From Polyangiaceae bacterium (GTDB taxonomy: Bacteria; Myxococcota_A; Polyangia; Polyangiales; Polyangiaceae), in assembly GCA_015075635.1 (NCBI GenBank), contig JABTUA010000002.1:3104708-3168707 (forward strand): a DNA stretch of 64,000 bases, written 5' to 3'. Made by a program: the position numbers and the translations under genes. Of the stretch, positions 52,610 through 60,682 are shown one piece after another. Position 1 is the stretch's first letter. Every line of letters begins with the position of its first letter. The notes beneath the pieces are model-generated. The model worked only from the letters and a program-made list of their open reading frames with translations. It was not told the origin of the DNA and did no database searches.

Positions 52610-53268
52610 ACCGTTCCATCTTCACCGTCGCGGCGTGCCTGGCGCTCTCGTGTTGCTCCCGCGCCCCGTCTTCCCCACCCACACCGGAGACCAGCGAGGC
52701 GGACGTTCCGCACGCCACGCTGCCAGCCGGTCGAGCCGTGCAGGGAGCGAGCCTCTACCAGGTCTCGATGGAGCTGACGGACCAGGACGGCCAGGCGCTC
52801 GGCCTCGACGCCTTCGCCGGGCACCCGGTGATCATCAGCATGTTCTACGGCAGCTGCCCCTTCGCCTGTCCGACGCTGATTTCCGACGTGAAGCGCATCA
52901 TCGACAAGCTCGACCAGACGACTCGCAAGGACGTGCGCGTGCTGCTGGTGAGCTTCGACCCGGAGCGCGACACGCCAGCGGCCATGAAGGAGCTCGCCGA
53001 ACGGCATCGCACCGATCAGAGCCTGTTCCGTTTCGCCAGGAGCAGCGAAGCGGACGTCCGCAAGCTCGCCGCGGTGCTCGGCATCCGCTACAAGAAGCTC
53101 GACAACGGCGCCATCAACCACTCCACCGTGATCACCGTTCTGGATCGGCGCGGCATGCCCCGCTACCGCATGGATGGCCTCAAAGGGCCTCCCGACGGGG
53201 CGGTGAGCGCGCTCGAGCGCGTCGATTCGCCGATCGCTCGTGCTTGGGGCTTGCTGACGGGGGGATGA
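52606..53268 (+). CDS. SCO1/SenC-family copper chaperone lipoprotein
   Basis: A 220-residue periplasmic copper chaperone with a lipoprotein signal (ALSCCSRAP). Its thioredoxin-like fold holds the copper motif SCPFACP (CxxxC) and the copper His in NHSTVITVL. Further SCO blocks are VIISMFYGSCP and VRVLLVSFDPERDTPAAMKEL. Placed after nirK and nirV in the same operon, overlapping the nirV stop, it probably helps load copper into NirK; normally SCO proteins serve cytochrome oxidase CuA. Confidence 0.9.
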   Translation: MNRSIFTVAACLALSCCSRAPSSPPTPETSEADVPHATLPAGRAVQGASLYQVSMELTDQDGQALGLDAFAGHPVIISMFYGSCPFACPTLISDVKRIIDKLDQTTRKDVRVLLVSFDPERDTPAAMKELAERHRTDQSLFRFARSSEADVRKLAAVLGIRYKKLDNGAINHSTVITVLDRRGMPRYRMDGLKGPPDGAVSALERVDSPIARAWGLLTGG

Positions 53269-53364
53269 TCCGCTCGCAGTCCGTCGGCCCGGCGTCGCCT
53301 GAGGCCGAAGGAGTGCTCTTCGCGGCGACGGCCGTGCGCCTTGCGGCTCGAGCGAGCTCGCGCG

Positions 53365-53793
53365 TCAGCCGATCAGTGGGTTCCGCGTGCGCAGCTTGGA
53401 GAACCGGGAGAAGTCGCGGTCGGCCGTCCAGAGCTCGCTCACGGCGTGCTCCAGACACAGGGCGGCGATTCGGGCGTCGTGCACGCGGGGCCCGACGACC
53501 TTCCCGTCCCGGAGCACGGCGTCCAGCGTGCTCCAGTACCCAGTGGTCTCGGCGAGCAGCGCGAGCTTCGGCGATGCGACCCAGCCCTCGACGGCCCGGC
53601 GGGCGTCGCTCAGAGACGAGGGCGGATCGAACACACGGGGGTGAGTCGCGATCGCGATGAACTCGTGGATGCAGGGCCACGGAATCGCCCACGGCCGCCG
53701 CGAGGCTTCGCGGACGCGCGCCCGAGCGGCGGCGTGCCACGGGGAGTCCGCTCGGTGAGCATAGAGGAGGACGTTGGTGTCGATGGCGATCAC
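53365..53793 (-). CDS. vapC: PIN-domain toxin (VapC-like)
   Basis: A 142-residue PIN RNase. Acidic residues of the active site are in MIAIDTNVLLYA, PCIHEFIAIA, HDARIAALC and TADRDFSRF, all four conserved positions present. It is predicted to cleave RNA and to be held inactive by the partner antitoxin. The start is a GTG at 53793 that overlaps the antitoxin stop (GTGA). Downstream it has no neighbour on the same strand. Confidence 0.88.
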   Translation of the reverse strand: MIAIDTNVLLYAHRADSPWHAAARARVREASRRPWAIPWPCIHEFIAIATHPRVFDPPSSLSDARRAVEGWVASPKLALLAETTGYWSTLDAVLRDGKVVGPRVHDARIAALCLEHAVSELWTADRDFSRFSKLRTRNPLIG

Positions 53794-54041
53794 GTCCCGC
53801 GGCCTTCATACGCCAGATCGCGCAGCGTGCGCACGTCCTCCCAAGAGAGGCCTGGCTGCAGGCCGCGGCCGCGGACCGCGTGCGTGTCGACGCCCTCCGC
53901 GTCGCCTTCGCCGTCCGCCTCTGCTGACAGCTTCTCGCGCAGCGCTTCTTCGACCACGACCCGCAACGTCGTCCCACGTTTGGCCGCGAGCTGCTTCGCC
54001 CGCCGCAAGATCGGGTCAGCAATATCGATGGTTGTCTTCAT
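53790..54041 (-). CDS. vapB: VapB-like antitoxin
   Basis: An 83-residue protein with an N-terminal ribbon-helix-helix of the type that begins MKTTIDIADPILRRAKQLAAKRGTTL and then a helical VVEEALREKL, followed by an acidic toxin-neutralising tail (SAEADGEGDAEGVD...). It directly precedes and overlaps the PIN toxin gene, the usual VapB-VapC order. The ATG at 54041 is chosen since the long upstream frame is not coding in type and the operator lies over it. Confidence 0.85.
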   Translation of the reverse strand: MKTTIDIADPILRRAKQLAAKRGTTLRVVVEEALREKLSAEADGEGDAEGVDTHAVRGRGLQPGLSWEDVRTLRDLAYEGRGT

Positions 54042-54056
54042 ATGGGTCAACCATAT
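54040..54056. promoter_or_regulatory. Palindrome at the antitoxin start
   Basis: ATATGG (54040-54045) and CCATAT (54051-54056) form a perfect inverted repeat with a 5-bp spacer GTCAA. It spans the antitoxin start codon region and matches the expected position of a VapB autoregulatory operator. The AT-rich string stands out in this GC-rich region. Confidence 0.65.
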
Positions 54057-54181
54057 CGCTGCCCAGCCAGCCCGGCAAGGGCGCCACGAGCCGCGCGCGT
54101 GACCGAAGGACCGAGACACGCCCGGTGACGCGCCCTGCCCGCCACGACTCCGCCGCCACTGAAGATACCGCAGCGTCGCGC

Positions 54182-54880
54182 CTACTTGAGCTGACAGCGC
54201 GGGTTGTCGAGGATCACCCAGCGCTGGCCCAGCTTCGCCGGCTCGTCGATGCGGACCTCCGCTTCGCCGCGAGAGCCATTGGGGTGATCGATCGTGACCG
54301 TCAGGAACTTGGAGAACGCGACGACTGGACAGTTCGCGTAGGGCCCCGTGACCTTTCCTCCAGCCACGGCCTTCGCTTTGGATCCAGGGGGGACAAATCC
54401 GCCGCACCGCCGGATGGCGTACGAGAGCATTTCGCGACCGTCCGGTCTCAGCTTGTCCGCGGCTCCGCAGGCGCTCTCGATCTCCGCCGGAGTGGGGGTG
54501 AGCGCCAGCAACGCCTCGAGGTCGCCGGCTGCCAGGGCGTCAAGCACCGCTTGCACCAGCGCATCGCGCGTGGGCGTCGGCACCGGCGCGCGCGGGGGCG
54601 GCGCTGCGTCGCTCACGGCATCGACAGTCCCAGCTTCTTGGGGCGGAGCCGGCGCGATCTCCACCGAGGCGTCGGGGACACTCGCACCCGTGGGGTCCGG
54701 GGCGGAGACAAGCTCGACCCGGGGCTCCGGCGCGGGCGTCGGACGAGCGTCGCTGGCCGGACGACAGCTCGAGATGGACAGCAGCGCACCGAGCCAAAGG
54801 TGGACACGGCGAGCTCGGGACTCGTTCACGAGAGCAGAGAAGCGGAGGGTCCCGGCATCGCTCGGCTCGTCCACACCCAT
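54182..54880 (-). CDS. Lipoprotein, unknown, with acidic/Pro-rich linker
   Basis: A 232-residue protein with a lipoprotein-like signal (WLGALLSISSCRPAS), a Pro/Ala/Asp-rich linker (about 45-105), and a C-terminal domain with LVQAVLDALAAGDLEALLALTPTPAE (helical), ESACGAADKLRPDGREML and a strand-rich end (TVTIDHPNGSRGEAEVRI, WVILDNPRCQLK). No family is recognised. The ATG at 54880 is chosen; the frame is open further but upstream part lacks character. The divergent lipoprotein gene starts 143 bp away. Confidence 0.6.
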   Translation of the reverse strand: MGVDEPSDAGTLRFSALVNESRARRVHLWLGALLSISSCRPASDARPTPAPEPRVELVSAPDPTGASVPDASVEIAPAPPQEAGTVDAVSDAAPPPRAPVPTPTRDALVQAVLDALAAGDLEALLALTPTPAEIESACGAADKLRPDGREMLSYAIRRCGGFVPPGSKAKAVAGGKVTGPYANCPVVAFSKFLTVTIDHPNGSRGEAEVRIDEPAKLGQRWVILDNPRCQLK

Positions 54881-55022
54881 GATCGATCCGCTCTCGAGAA
54901 CCTGAACTCTAGCACGGTCCGGCCCAAGCTCGCGCCGCGACCGCCCCGTCGCCGCCGCGCGAACCCTCGAGCGACGCGCGAGGCGCGAGCGCGGACCGAG
55001 CGCGAGCGCTAACCTGGGCCGC

Positions 55023-56360
55023 ATGCGACGCACGACGGTTCCGGGGTTCCTGCTCGTCGTGTCGCTCCAAGGCTGCGGGAAGGTGGCCGACAGCACGGAG
55101 GGCACGGCCGCTGCTGCAGGGTGGACGGGCACCGGCGGCGCGGGAGGAGTCGGGGGCGCGTCCACGGGCGGAGCGCCGTCGGGCGGCGCCGCGGGTGCGC
55201 CCTGCGACGGGCTCACGCGTGTCGGAGACGTGATCGAGGTGCTGAAGCCCAGCGGTGACGGACTGAATCCCGCTCTCGTGGCGCTCGGCGCGAGCGTCGA
55301 GGTCGTCTTCGAGACGACGAGCCCTTCCGGCAAGACGATCGTGAAGGGAGATTGGCTCTCGCCCTGGTCCGGGGCGTGGTCGCCGCCCCTGGTGGGGGCG
55401 GCCGCCATCTTCGCCGACGTGAACGACCCGTTCGTTGCCGCTGCCAACGCTAAGAAGAGCACCTCCGCCGTGCTGCACGGCGTCGCTGGCGCGCCGTGTC
55501 TGCGCCTGGCCACGATCGATCCGCAGGACACCCTGGCGACCATCGGCTCCTGCACGTCGTCGCCCCCGGTCGACGTGGGAGCGCCCCGCCTGCTCCTGGC
55601 GCGCTCGGACAGCGGGCCCGAAGACGCCTACGTCGTCGCGTACGAGAGCGGGGGGCATCAGCTCTCCTTCGCCAGCGTGAGCGGCGCGAAGGTCGGTGCC
55701 CCTGGGTGGCTCGGGTGCGCCACGTCTCCGCTCCTCGCCGCAGGCTGGTCGTCGCCGTCGGGCACGCTGGTGGCATTCAGCACCAGTCGCCCGTTCCAGA
55801 CCTGCGGCCTCGACGCGTGGGCCGACGGTCCGCCCACGCGCCTGCAGATCGCACGCCTCGGAGACGGAGCCGATCCCTCCTCCGCAGAGCTCCGGCACGA
55901 GCTCACGCTGGCAGAACCCATCGTCGCGCTCCGCCTCGCTCCTCGCGCCGACGGCGGGGCGTGGGTCGTGTTCCAAACGGCGCTGGGGATCCCGGCGGGC
56001 CCGCTCCGAGCGCTCGCGGTCGACGCGCAGGGCAAGCCGACCTCCGAGCTGGTCGACGTGGTCGATCCGGGCGACGTGGCGCCGTTCGCGCTGGCGCCCA
56101 TGGGAAACCGGGCGCTCTTGGTCTGGTACCCGTTCCCGGTCTGCAAGAACGAGCCCTGCGCGGCGCTGCGCTTCCATCGCTTGGACGACAGCACCCAATC
56201 CTCCACGGCTCCCATCCACGTCGAGCCCCTGCTCGGCGCCCCGCTCGGCAGCCTCTCGCTCGCGAGCTCCCCGGATGCGAAGAGCGCGATCGCCGCCTGG
56301 CACGATCTGAAGGGCATGCCGAGCCAGCTCTTCGCCGCCCGCTTCGACTGCGCGAACTGA
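55023..56360 (+). CDS. Lipoprotein with Gly-rich linker, unknown
   Basis: A 445-residue lipoprotein: signal GFLLVVSLQGCGK, then a Gly/Ala/Thr-rich linker (TGGAGGVGGASTGGAPSG) and a strand-rich globular domain with five to six Cys (APCDG, APCLR, GSCTSS, LGCATS, FQTCG, FDCAN). Repeated blocks such as LVALGASVEVVFETTS, VVAYESGGHQLSF and RADGGAWVVF hint at a beta-propeller-like fold. No catalytic motif is visible. It converges with rsgA 27 bp downstream. Confidence 0.65.
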   Translation: MRRTTVPGFLLVVSLQGCGKVADSTEGTAAAAGWTGTGGAGGVGGASTGGAPSGGAAGAPCDGLTRVGDVIEVLKPSGDGLNPALVALGASVEVVFETTSPSGKTIVKGDWLSPWSGAWSPPLVGAAAIFADVNDPFVAAANAKKSTSAVLHGVAGAPCLRLATIDPQDTLATIGSCTSSPPVDVGAPRLLLARSDSGPEDAYVVAYESGGHQLSFASVSGAKVGAPGWLGCATSPLLAAGWSSPSGTLVAFSTSRPFQTCGLDAWADGPPTRLQIARLGDGADPSSAELRHELTLAEPIVALRLAPRADGGAWVVFQTALGIPAGPLRALAVDAQGKPTSELVDVVDPGDVAPFALAPMGNRALLVWYPFPVCKNEPCAALRFHRLDDSTQSSTAPIHVEPLLGAPLGSLSLASSPDAKSAIAAWHDLKGMPSQLFAARFDCAN

Positions 56361-56386
56361 ACGAAGGCTCGCGCTGGCGCGAGCGC

Positions 56387-57499
56387 TCACTTGCCCATCT
56401 TGTCGCGCAGTCGATGGGCTCGCGCGCGGGTCTTGAACATGCGCTTCTGGGCCGCTCGCGCTCGTGGGTCGAGCTTCTGGCGTGCGTGTTCGATCTCGCG
56501 CTCTAGCTTCTGGCGGCTCCAGAGCCGGCGCTCGTCGAGCTCCCCGCGCGCTATCGCGGTGATCACGGCGCACCCCGGCTCGCCGGCGTGGCGGCAGTCG
56601 CGAAAGCGGCACTCGCTGCCGAGCGTGGCGATCTCGTCGAAGCCCGCGTCGACGTCGCCGTCTTCTCCGGAGAGTCCCAGCTCGCGCATCCCGGGCGTGT
56701 CGATCAGCAACCCTCCGCCCGTCAGCACGAAGAGCTCGCGGTGGGTGGTAGTGTGGCGGCCTCGCTCGTCGTCGCTGCGCACCGCGCCCACCCGCTCGAC
56801 CTCGCGGCCCAGCAGGCGGTTGGTGAGCGCGGACTTGCCGACGCCGGACGGCCCCACGAGGGCCAGCGTCTCGCTCGGCCCGATGGCAGCCCGGAGCCGC
56901 TCGATGCCGGCGCCGGTGAACGCGCTGGTCGCGATCACCTCCGCGCCCCGGGCTACCGCGCGGACGTGGGCGATGGTCTGCTCCGGGTCGGCCGCGAGGT
57001 CCAGCTTGTTGATCACGAACACCGGGCGCGCGCCGCTCTGCCGCACGGCGGTCGCGTAGCGCTCGAGCCGAGCCGGGTTCACTCCCCGCAGTCGTACGCG
57101 GTCGTCGTCGCTTCCGGACTCGGCGCACACGACGAACGCCGCGTCGATGTTGGCGGCGATCACCTGGAGCCCGTGGGGATCGCCGGGGTCGCGCCTCACG
57201 AACGAGGTCTTTCGTTCGAGCACGCGCGCGATCACGGCTACTCCGCTGCCCGAGAGGGGCCCGAGCTCCACCCAGTCGCCCACGCGGGGCAATTCAGCGG
57301 TGGAACCGACAGCGTGCCGCAGGCGTCCGGAGAGCACGCCCTCCCGCGTTCCGGTCGAAGAGAGCAGCAGGTAGCGACCGCGGTGCTCGACCGCGACGCG
57401 CGCGGCGCGGTCCCAAGCGTCGGGGTCGGAGAACTGAGATGCGAAGTGGTCGTCGAAGCCGAGCGCGCTGAGCGCCGGCGTTTCCAGGTCGTGATACAT
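56387..57499 (-). CDS. rsgA: Ribosome small-subunit GTPase A
   Basis: A 370-residue circularly permuted GTPase (RsgA/YjeQ) that helps late 30S maturation. The order is OB-fold (GRYLLLSSTGTREGVLSGRLR), then the GTPase G4 VINKLDL, G5 TSAFTGAG, G1 GPSGVGKSAL, G2 ERGRHTTTHR and G3 DTPGMRELGL, then the C-terminal zinc knuckle ECRFRDCRHAGEPGC. The upstream frame to 57559 lacks a ribosome site; the ATG at 57499 (MYHDLETPAL) is chosen. Confidence 0.93.
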   Translation of the reverse strand: MYHDLETPALSALGFDDHFASQFSDPDAWDRAARVAVEHRGRYLLLSSTGTREGVLSGRLRHAVGSTAELPRVGDWVELGPLSGSGVAVIARVLERKTSFVRRDPGDPHGLQVIAANIDAAFVVCAESGSDDDRVRLRGVNPARLERYATAVRQSGARPVFVINKLDLAADPEQTIAHVRAVARGAEVIATSAFTGAGIERLRAAIGPSETLALVGPSGVGKSALTNRLLGREVERVGAVRSDDERGRHTTTHRELFVLTGGGLLIDTPGMRELGLSGEDGDVDAGFDEIATLGSECRFRDCRHAGEPGCAVITAIARGELDERRLWSRQKLEREIEHARQKLDPRARAAQKRMFKTRARAHRLRDKMGK

Positions 57500-57786
57500 C
57501 GATGAAGTCCCCGAGCAGAGGCAGAGCGCGAGCAGGCGCGCCCCGCGAGACACGGGCAAAAGGCGTGTGCGCCGCCGGGCGGGCGGCGCGGGCTCTCTAG
57601 TGGTCGGATCGCGACGGGCTCAGCGCGTCGCGACGGCGGAGCACACACGATCGGCGAAAGAGATGTTCCAGGTCATCGGCGTGCTCCTCTCTGCCGCGGC
57701 CACCCGCGACGGACGACACCATAGCGGCTCCTCGCAGCCGGTCAAGCCGCTACCTGGAGGACGCACTCTCGATCGGTTCTCCCCGG

Positions 57787-58190
57787 GTCCAGCGCGAGCT
57801 CGAGGATCGTCGCGAGGTCGCCGCTGGGCACCGTGTGGCTGAGCAGGGCACTGGCCTGCTCGAGCTTGTCGCGGAACGCAGCGCGGGCGGTGAAATCCAC
57901 GCGAACGCTCTCCGGCGAGAGCGGCTCGACGCGACCGAGAGGCGGCGGAGCCGGGTTACCTGCGCCGGGCCATGTGGACAACTCCCACTGCGCAGGCTCG
58001 AGCGTGACGGGGGTGATGGTCGGCGGCACGTCCGGTCGCGGGAACCAGCGGGCGAGCAGCTCCTCGAGCTGTCGCTTGGACTTCCCGCGCGCCTCGGCGA
58101 GGAGCTGCTCGGCGTTGTCCTCCGTCAGGTGGCCGGAGAGCGAGAACAGCCCCGTCAGGTGGAGCTCGCCGCTCGCGAGCTCATCGAGCA
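57787..58190 (-). pseudogene. HNH-endonuclease fragment, second copy
   Basis: The minus strand encodes LDELASGELHLTGLFSLSGHL, RGKSKRQLEELLARWFPRP and FRDKLEQASALLSHTVPSGDLATILELALD, very close to the intact part of the HNH gene at 12575-12990 (404 versus 416 bp, about 90 percent identity by eye). Both ends stop abruptly: no N-terminus and no HNH domain. The frame is open from 58290 to 57742 through unrelated sequence. It is therefore a truncated relic. The 57500-57786 gap before it holds nothing recognised. Confidence 0.8.
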
Positions 58191-58361
58191 CCCAGGTGGA
58201 AGGGAAGCTCGCCTGCCCGCTCCGTGTGAAAACGACGCCGCTGGGCGAAGCGGTACGCTCCCGCGCCGTGTGGTCCTCGGCTCCGAACATCGCTCATTTG
58301 GACGAGCGCTTGAATCGTCCGTGCCGTCGTGGGACCAAGGTCTGCGGAGAACCTGCTCGGC

Positions 58362-59006
58362 ATGGGCTACGACCGCTCGTATTGGGAACAGCTCTGGGCG
58401 AAGACACTGCGGGAGCACCCGGACAAGGTCGCGCAGCGTCCGCCGAATGCGTATCTGGTCGCCGAGCTGACGGGACTTCGTCCGGGGCGTGCGCTCGACG
58501 CTGGTTGCGGCCACGGCGCGGAGACGCTCTGGCTCGCCGCGCACGGTTGGGAGGTCACGGCAGTCGACTTCTCGGCGAGTGCGCTCGCGCACGCTCGCTC
58601 GACCGCCGAGGCGTTGGGCCCGGACATCGCCAAGCGCATCGCCTGGCGTGAGGGCGACCTGGCGGTGTGGGCGCCGCCGCCCAGCCACTTCGACCTGGTG
58701 ATGTGCCTCTACGTTCATGTCGCGGGGTCGGTCGGAGAAATGGTGCAGCGCCTGGCGAGCGGAGTCGCACCCGGCGGAACGTTGTTCGTCGTCGGCCACC
58801 GTCCAATCGATCCCGCGACCGGAGAGCCGACGGCCGCGGCGGGTCAGGTGCAAGTCTCCGTCGAGAGCGCTCTCGCCGTGCTCGATCAGAGGGAGTGGGT
58901 GCTCGAGGTGGCGGCGGAGCGCGCGCGCGCCGTCACGGGGACGGGCGTCGATGCCGTGATCCGCGCGAGGCGCGCGACCACCGGCGGCAGCGCCCCGCGG
59001 GTCTAG
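58362..59006 (+). CDS. Class I SAM-dependent methyltransferase
   Basis: A 214-residue methyltransferase with the Rossmann order: YWEQLWAKTLREHP, motif I ALDAGCGHGAETLWLAAHGWEVTAVDFS, then SHFDLVMCLYVHVAG and APGGTLFVVGHRP. It is of the small-molecule type (thiopurine/tellurite-resistance-like N-terminus). Substrate is unknown. The ATG at 58362 is preferred over GTG 58329 as homology starts at GYDRSYWEQ. It sits between two fragments of the HNH gene and is followed by a strong terminator. Confidence 0.8.
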   Translation: MGYDRSYWEQLWAKTLREHPDKVAQRPPNAYLVAELTGLRPGRALDAGCGHGAETLWLAAHGWEVTAVDFSASALAHARSTAEALGPDIAKRIAWREGDLAVWAPPPSHFDLVMCLYVHVAGSVGEMVQRLASGVAPGGTLFVVGHRPIDPATGEPTAAAGQVQVSVESALAVLDQREWVLEVAAERARAVTGTGVDAVIRARRATTGGSAPRV

Positions 59007-59007
59007 A

Positions 59008-59035
59008 CCCGCTTCTCCAGGTCTTGAGAAGCGGG
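59008..59035. terminator. Terminator hairpin between convergent genes
   Basis: A perfect 10-bp stem, CCCGCTTCTC (59008-59017) and GAGAAGCGGG (59026-59035), with an 8-nt loop, starts 1 bp after the methyltransferase stop (TAG at 59004-59006) and lies 21 bp from the stop of the opposing NhaR remnant. There is no T-run, but stem strength and position favour a bidirectional terminator. Confidence 0.8.
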
Positions 59036-59056
59036 CCTGAAACCCTCCTTCGCCAC

Positions 59057-59389
59057 TCAACGTGGTGCGGCGCCGCGCCCGAACAGCTCGTGGCGCGCGA
59101 CGTCCGAGATCGCGACGACGGCGGGGTTCTTGAGCCGACGTTCGCCCGAGACGGCGTAGAAGCGCTCCTTCACCTCGGGGGCTCGACCGACGACGGATAC
59201 GGCGTACTGGCGGCAGATCTCCCGTTCGACGACGGTAGGCGCCGCGAACAGGCCGACCCCGTCCGCGCCGAAGACCTTCAGCAGCGCGCTGTCCTCGAAC
59301 TCGGCTACCACGCGAGGCTCGACGCCACAGCGAGCGAACCACTGATTGAGCATCCGTCGTAGCGTCGAGGTCTCGAGCGGCAACACCAT
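59057..59389 (-). pseudogene. C-terminal remnant of NhaR-type LysR regulator
   Basis: A 110-residue frame with the last third of a NhaR-like regulator: LNQWFARCGVEPRVVAEFEDSALLKVFGADGVGLFAAPTVVE, then ERFYAVSGERRLKNPAVVAI and ARHELFG. The helix-turn-helix and most of the effector domain are missing. NhaR normally activates the sodium/proton antiporter gene nhaA, but no nhaA is nearby. The remnant is bordered upstream by a fragment of the HNH gene, so a rearrangement cut it. Confidence 0.8.
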
Positions 59390-59521
59390 GGGGGCTCCGT
59401 CGAGGGACTTGGGAAACCCTCGCTTGAACGTGTTGGCCAGTGCCCGCCGCGATGACGACGACGATGACTACCACCGGCGTGACCCTCGCAGGAAGAAGCG
59501 CTGGTTCGAATCGCTGGGGGA

Positions 59522-59577
59522 CTCCCTGACCGCTCGCTGGACTTCCCGCGAGCCCGGCTTCGTCTCGCGGCGCTTGC
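59522..59577 (-). pseudogene. HNH-endonuclease fragment, third piece
   Basis: The plus strand at 59522-59577 matches 12461-12528 of the HNH gene (for instance CTCCCTGACCGCTCGCTGGA and CGAGCCCGGCTTCGTCTCGC), with a 12-bp gap relative to it. Read on the minus strand it gives KRRETKPGSREVQRAVRE, the segment just ahead of the HNH domain. The nuclease domain itself is absent. The other 190 bp of the 59390-59634 gap hold nothing recognised. Confidence 0.75.
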
Positions 59578-59634
59578 GCCGAGGCACGACGCTGCTCACG
59601 CGCGAACCCCGAATGCACGCCGCTTGCCGGCGCC

Positions 59635-60501
59635 TCAGAAACAGGTGCCGATGAGCGTGCAACGCTGATTGCCCGGACAAGGGGTCCCACCGCAGACGCA
59701 GATGCCGAGGTAGCAGGTCCCGCCATTCAGACAGCTGGCGTCGCCGCTGCATGCGCAGAGGTGCGGGCCGGTGGGTGGCTTCGCGCAATCGAACGCTGGC
59801 GCGCACTTGTTCGTGCAGGTGGTGCACGTCGAGGGAGTGGTCAGGTCGGCCTCGCAGCCGTTGCCGACGAGCCCGTCGCAGTCAGCTCGCAGCGACGGGC
59901 AGGCCGTGATCTTGCACGCGCCAGCCACACACGCCGCTGTCCCGGTCGGGGCACTGCACACATCCGTGCAACTCGAGCAGTGCACGCTGGTGCCGAGGGG
60001 TGTCTCGCAGCCGTTCTGCGCGCTCTTGTCGCAGTCTGCGAAACCCCCGTTGCATTGGCCGACTGCACACTGGCCAGCGACGCACGCTGCCTTCCCGTTC
60101 TGGACCGAGCAAGCCGCGCAGTCAGCGGCGTCGCAGCCGTTCGCTGCGCTCTTGGACACGCACGAGCCGCCGCAGAGTTTCTCGCCCGCACCGCAACTCG
60201 CGCCACTGCCGCCGCTACCGCCGCCGCCGCCGCCACCGCCGCCACCGCCGGTTCCCCCGCCACCGCCGCCACCGCCGGTTCCCCCGCCACCGCCGCCACC
60301 GCCGGTTCCCCCGCCACCGCTGCCAGCGCTCGGGAAGCCCCCGCTGCCGATCAGCCCTCCCTGCCCCCCGCCGTCAGCGCCCCCGCTCGCAACGGCAGCG
60401 TCGGAGGGTTTGCCGAGCGTCTCGTCCAGATCGTTCAGCGAGCACGCAGTCGAGGACAGCGCCAGCGCTAGTGCTCCGACGCGAGCCCGGTCCGCCGCCA
60501 T
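59635..60501 (-). CDS. Cys-rich lipoprotein with poly-Gly linker
   Basis: A 288-residue lipoprotein: signal ALALSSTACSL, then a long Gly run broken by Thr and Ser (about 55-95), and a Cys-rich domain with about 30 Cys. Blocks include CGAGEKLCGGSCV, CDAADCAACS, GFADCDKSAQNGCE, CSSCTDVC and CTTCTNKC, ending with EGF-like CLNGGTCYLGICVCGGTPC and CTLIGTCF. The pattern of (G/N)GC(E/D)xxL...C..C...C is common in myxobacterial surface proteins; function unknown. The poly-Gly tract corresponds to near-perfect GCC/ACC triplet runs on the plus strand, prone to slippage. Confidence 0.7.
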   Translation of the reverse strand: MAADRARVGALALALSSTACSLNDLDETLGKPSDAAVASGGADGGGQGGLIGSGGFPSAGSGGGGTGGGGGGGGTGGGGGGGGTGGGGGGGGGGGSGGSGASCGAGEKLCGGSCVSKSAANGCDAADCAACSVQNGKAACVAGQCAVGQCNGGFADCDKSAQNGCETPLGTSVHCSSCTDVCSAPTGTAACVAGACKITACPSLRADCDGLVGNGCEADLTTPSTCTTCTNKCAPAFDCAKPPTGPHLCACSGDASCLNGGTCYLGICVCGGTPCPGNQRCTLIGTCF

Positions 60502-60682
60502 GCTCGGAGTATATCCGCGTCCCCGGTCGCGGTCCGCATGACTGCAAAACCCGGCGCAGTTGAGCTGCGTTCACACTAGTCGAGAGCGCCCACCAAGGCG
60601 CCGCTCGGACGAGCTACTTCGATCTCGCCAGCTGGCGAGCGTCATGCGCTCCGGACCCTGCTCTGCTAGAACTAGGGTTGCC

